Positions 61,898 through 64,000 of a DNA stretch of 64,000 bases are shown here, piece by piece. The position numbers and the translations under genes were made by a program. Source of the stretch: Deminuibacter sp966424055 (GTDB taxonomy: Bacteria > Bacteroidota > Bacteroidia > Chitinophagales > Chitinophagaceae); assembly GCA_966424055.1 (NCBI GenBank), contig CBJLMB010000036.1:1-64000 (forward strand), given 5' to 3'. The number at the start of each line of letters is the position of its first letter. Position 1 is the stretch's first letter. A model generated the notes under the pieces. It made no database searches. It was given only the letters and a program-made list of their open reading frames with translations, and was not told the origin of the DNA.

Positions 61898-62743
61898 TCA
61901 ATACACCCCCATTCCTTTACAATCACAATCCGCTTCGGCTTTCACGCCCAGCAGGCGGGTGCAGAACTGGTAAAAATCGATCCTGTTTTGTTTATTGGCG
62001 ATGATGGCTGGGTCTGTAGCATTGCATTCCAATCCGCCATTGATGATATTGATGGTCATGCCAAATCCGGGTACCCGGTGTGCCGCCTGGTCTTGGGCGG
62101 AGGGCTTCCAGGCTCCCACCATCACTTCATGGCAGGATGGTTTGGGTTGCTGTGCCCGCATCCAGAACCAGATCGCCGTTTTGAAAGCAGTAATGCCATC
62201 TGTGGCTACCAGCTCGGGGTGCTGCAGTAAAGGCAGATCCAGCTCCTCACCTGCCAACCCATAATTGTAAGCATAAGTGATCTGCAATGGTCCGCGCCCG
62301 TAATACGACTTTCCTGCTACCGGATTGTATTTGCTGGTACCTGCTGTATTGTATTGTGTACAGTGCCCATCCTTACAGGCCTGTTCCTCTGTAAAAACCA
62401 GTCCCCATTTGTATTTGCCGCCGGGTGCGCCATCCCAGCCACCACCTGTTTCCTGGCAAACATTGGCCCAGAAAGCGGCCAGTTCTTTTTTGCGTACTGC
62501 TATACTGCCCTCGCCGCAGAACAATGGAAATGCTTTGGCTGCTGTTATAAATGCATCATAGGTATATACCTTGTTGCGATGGGGAAACAGCTGCTCAAAC
62601 TGCTGCCTGCTGAACAGGCTGCCGGGTTGGGCCTGAACACCTTCAGCCGGAATGCAACAAAAAATGATACCCGTCAATAAAAAGAAGAGAGGGGTGAAAC
62701 AGGTGCATCTATGCCTAAAGCGCTGGTACCGGTTATGATTCAT
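61898..62743 (-). CDS. Secreted GH19 chitinase
   Basis: A 281-residue protein when started at the ATG at 62743, which gives a signal peptide (about 1-39, ending VQAQ); the frame is open 24 codons further upstream without better support. The GH19 fold motifs are present: ETGGGW with catalytic acid Glu98 (98-103), a second acidic site near Glu119/Glu120, YYGRGPLQ (147-154) and MTINIING near the C-terminus. It cleaves chitin internally with inversion. No carbohydrate-binding module is present, only the catalytic domain. A TATGTTTG box (minus strand, 62827-62820) could be a -7 element. It stands alone, divergent from a lipoprotein gene. Confidence 0.9.
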   Translation of the reverse strand: MNHNRYQRFRHRCTCFTPLFFLLTGIIFCCIPAEGVQAQPGSLFSRQQFEQLFPHRNKVYTYDAFITAAKAFPLFCGEGSIAVRKKELAAFWANVCQETGGGWDGAPGGKYKWGLVFTEEQACKDGHCTQYNTAGTSKYNPVAGKSYYGRGPLQITYAYNYGLAGEELDLPLLQHPELVATDGITAFKTAIWFWMRAQQPKPSCHEVMVGAWKPSAQDQAAHRVPGFGMTINIINGGLECNATDPAIIANKQNRIDFYQFCTRLLGVKAEADCDCKGMGVY

Positions 62744-62904
62744 GAAACAGGTTTGATTACTGCATGCAAGATACATACCGTATCCCTTCTGCACAGCGCC
62801 ATCAGCAACCAACATACATCAAACATATTTACAAAAAACATATTTAATTTATTAAATATATTATTTTTACTTAATTATTATTCACTAACTGCTGAAGCTA
62901 CTTT

Positions 62905-63666
62905 ATGCAAATAACCAAAACCAATCACTGGCTGTTATCATCCATTTTGGCTGCTTTTATGTTTTTTACAGCCTGTAAAAAAGATGAAACACCGCAACCC
63001 CAGCCCACCCTGGATCAATTGTATTCACGGGCTATTACAGATGCGATGGTTGCAGACAGCACCAGGATCATCGACACACTTTGGGCTATTACGTCAGACA
63101 ATAAATCGCTGCAATGGAAAACGATCAACAACCAAACTTATGTGCTCATGGCCACTTTCATGCGTTTTCCCTCCAGTTATCCCGAAGGTGATTCTATTAC
63201 CAATACCTGGGGGGAATCCTGGCTTTTTATTCCTGCACAAATGAAACGCAGGATGGCGCCTGTTTTTACGCCTACTTCCGATACCATTATGCGTGTATGC
63301 CAGCTATTGGGCCTGCCACCTGTAAACAGCCGCAGCAATACACATATTGCCGAAGTATGGGTTAATACACAAAATCTTTACCGGCCTGCAGGCAACCCGG
63401 CCATCAATACCACCACAACAGGTGCAGTATTGCTGGGCAGTGTTACACCTGCTTATGCCAACTGGTTTAATAATTATATTATTTACGCCTATTATCATCC
63501 ATTGCAATCCGCCACCGATTTTCATTATCCCTGGACACGTATGGGGTATACTTACGACTGGGCACCCGGGGGAAGAAAAGTTGGTTTGAGTGAGTTTGTA
63601 TTATCGGCAGGTTCGGGTATGTGGGTAGAAAAAGTGCGCACTGCAGGTGCTTATTTTAAAAACTGA
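62905..63666 (+). CDS. Hypothetical lipoprotein
   Basis: A 253-residue protein with a lipoprotein signal: a hydrophobic core and the lipobox FTAC with Cys24, followed by KKDE. The rest (about 35-253) is a soluble domain rich in Trp and Tyr, with VLMATFMRFPSSYP, MKRRMAPVF and RPAGNPAINT. I do not recognise the family. The pattern suggests an outer-membrane-attached lipoprotein. It is divergent from the chitinase gene with 161 bp between them. Confidence 0.75.
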   Translation: MQITKTNHWLLSSILAAFMFFTACKKDETPQPQPTLDQLYSRAITDAMVADSTRIIDTLWAITSDNKSLQWKTINNQTYVLMATFMRFPSSYPEGDSITNTWGESWLFIPAQMKRRMAPVFTPTSDTIMRVCQLLGLPPVNSRSNTHIAEVWVNTQNLYRPAGNPAINTTTTGAVLLGSVTPAYANWFNNYIIYAYYHPLQSATDFHYPWTRMGYTYDWAPGGRKVGLSEFVLSAGSGMWVEKVRTAGAYFKN

Positions 63667-63718
63667 TGCTGCAAGGCATCCATTATCATCAATACAGATA
63701 GTATATATACCCATAAAA

Positions 63719-63746
63719 AATCCCGGCCAAACGCGTGGCCGGGATT
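63719..63746 (-). terminator. Rho-independent terminator of the msrB-like gene
   Basis: AATCCCGGCCA (63719-63729) pairs with TGGCCGGGATT (63736-63746), loop 6. Read on the minus strand it runs into TTTTTT. It lies between convergent genes and may act in both directions. Confidence 0.9.
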
Positions 63747-63770
63747 CCGTCAACAAAACATCCCGATTGA

Positions 63771-64000
63771 TTATCCGTGTTTATTGTATTTTTCTTCAGC
63801 GGCTTTTGCCTTTTCAAAATCCAGCACTACGCCATTGATACAATAGCGCAGGCCTGTTGGTGGAGGACCATCATTAAATACATGTCCCAGGTGAGCTTTA
63901 CAGCGCCCGCACATCACTTCTGTACGGTCCATGCCATGGCTATGGTCCGGTGCATAAATAATAGAGCTTTTGCTCACAGGCTCATAAAAACTGGGCCATC
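63771..64000 (-). CDS. msrB: Peptide-methionine (R)-S-oxide reductase MsrB (5' end outside window)
   Basis: The frame runs off the right edge, so about 75 C-terminal residues are visible. WPSFYEP, EVMCGRCKAHLGHVF with the zinc CxxC, and RYCINGVVLDF with the catalytic Cys are diagnostic for MsrB, which reduces the R-sulfoxide of methionine in proteins using thioredoxin. The N-terminus and any signal peptide are not in view. The gene ends with a terminator hairpin. Confidence 0.92.
   Translation of the reverse strand, partial: WPSFYEPVSKSSIIYAPDHSHGMDRTEVMCGRCKAHLGHVFNDGPPPTGLRYCINGVVLDFEKAKAAEEKYNKHG

Overview
The window looks like a chromosomal segment of a Bacteroidota bacterium, most likely of the Chitinophagaceae type. 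The reasons are a C-terminal type IX secretion (T9SS) sorting domain, a MoxR/DUF58/BatA-type operon, a Bacteroidota-style TldD/TldE-like pair, phosphatase and outer-membrane-barrel architecture, several TTG starts and mostly weak Shine-Dalgarno sites. The genus cannot be settled from the sequence alone. No tRNA, rRNA, CRISPR array, transposase or integrase was seen.

Region 1 (1-30 kb) is an exopolysaccharide locus. A left-truncated secreted hydrolase with PKD repeats and a beta-helix (1-3027, minus) sits on one side. Next is a tightly packed ten-gene minus-strand operon (15268 down to 3296): response regulator, sugar transferase with a degenerate receiver domain, two GT2 enzymes, an AsnB-like amidotransferase, a GT4-methyltransferase fusion, GT4, flippase, GT14 and DUF707. 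Divergent from it is a 2258-residue T9SS-exported esterase-like protein (15945-22721). A plus-strand block follows: acyltransferase, Wzc/Wzz-like chain-length ATPase, a 32-residue membrane protein, a Wzy-type polymerase, a short single-repeat TolC-like protein and a second acyltransferase. Together these could build a lipid-linked repeat unit, flip it, polymerise it, acylate it and export it. The giant secreted hydrolases may modify or bind the product. A conserved ~135 bp leader precedes both the giant hydrolase and the Wzc-like gene.

Region 2 (30-33 kb) holds housekeeping genes: a small membrane-anchored coiled-coil protein, a YbjQ-family protein and transketolase.

Region 3 (33.3-48.4 kb) is a symmetric locus. 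Two paralogous TldD/TldE-like pairs face outward and flank a DUF4159 gene and a MoxR-DUF58-BatA-DUF4175-like-membrane protein operon. Intergenic spacers here are rich in short tandem and inverted repeats.

Region 4 (48.5-64 kb) is mixed: a DinB-family protein, an SDR oxidoreductase whose 3' end has been copied twice with perfect hairpins, a phosphoesterase fused to an outer-membrane barrel, a GH3 beta-glucosidase, small unknown genes, a phage-type HTH regulator divergent from a HEPN/degenerate-nucleotidyltransferase protein, an SNF2 helicase, a GH19 chitinase, a lipoprotein and a right-truncated MsrB.
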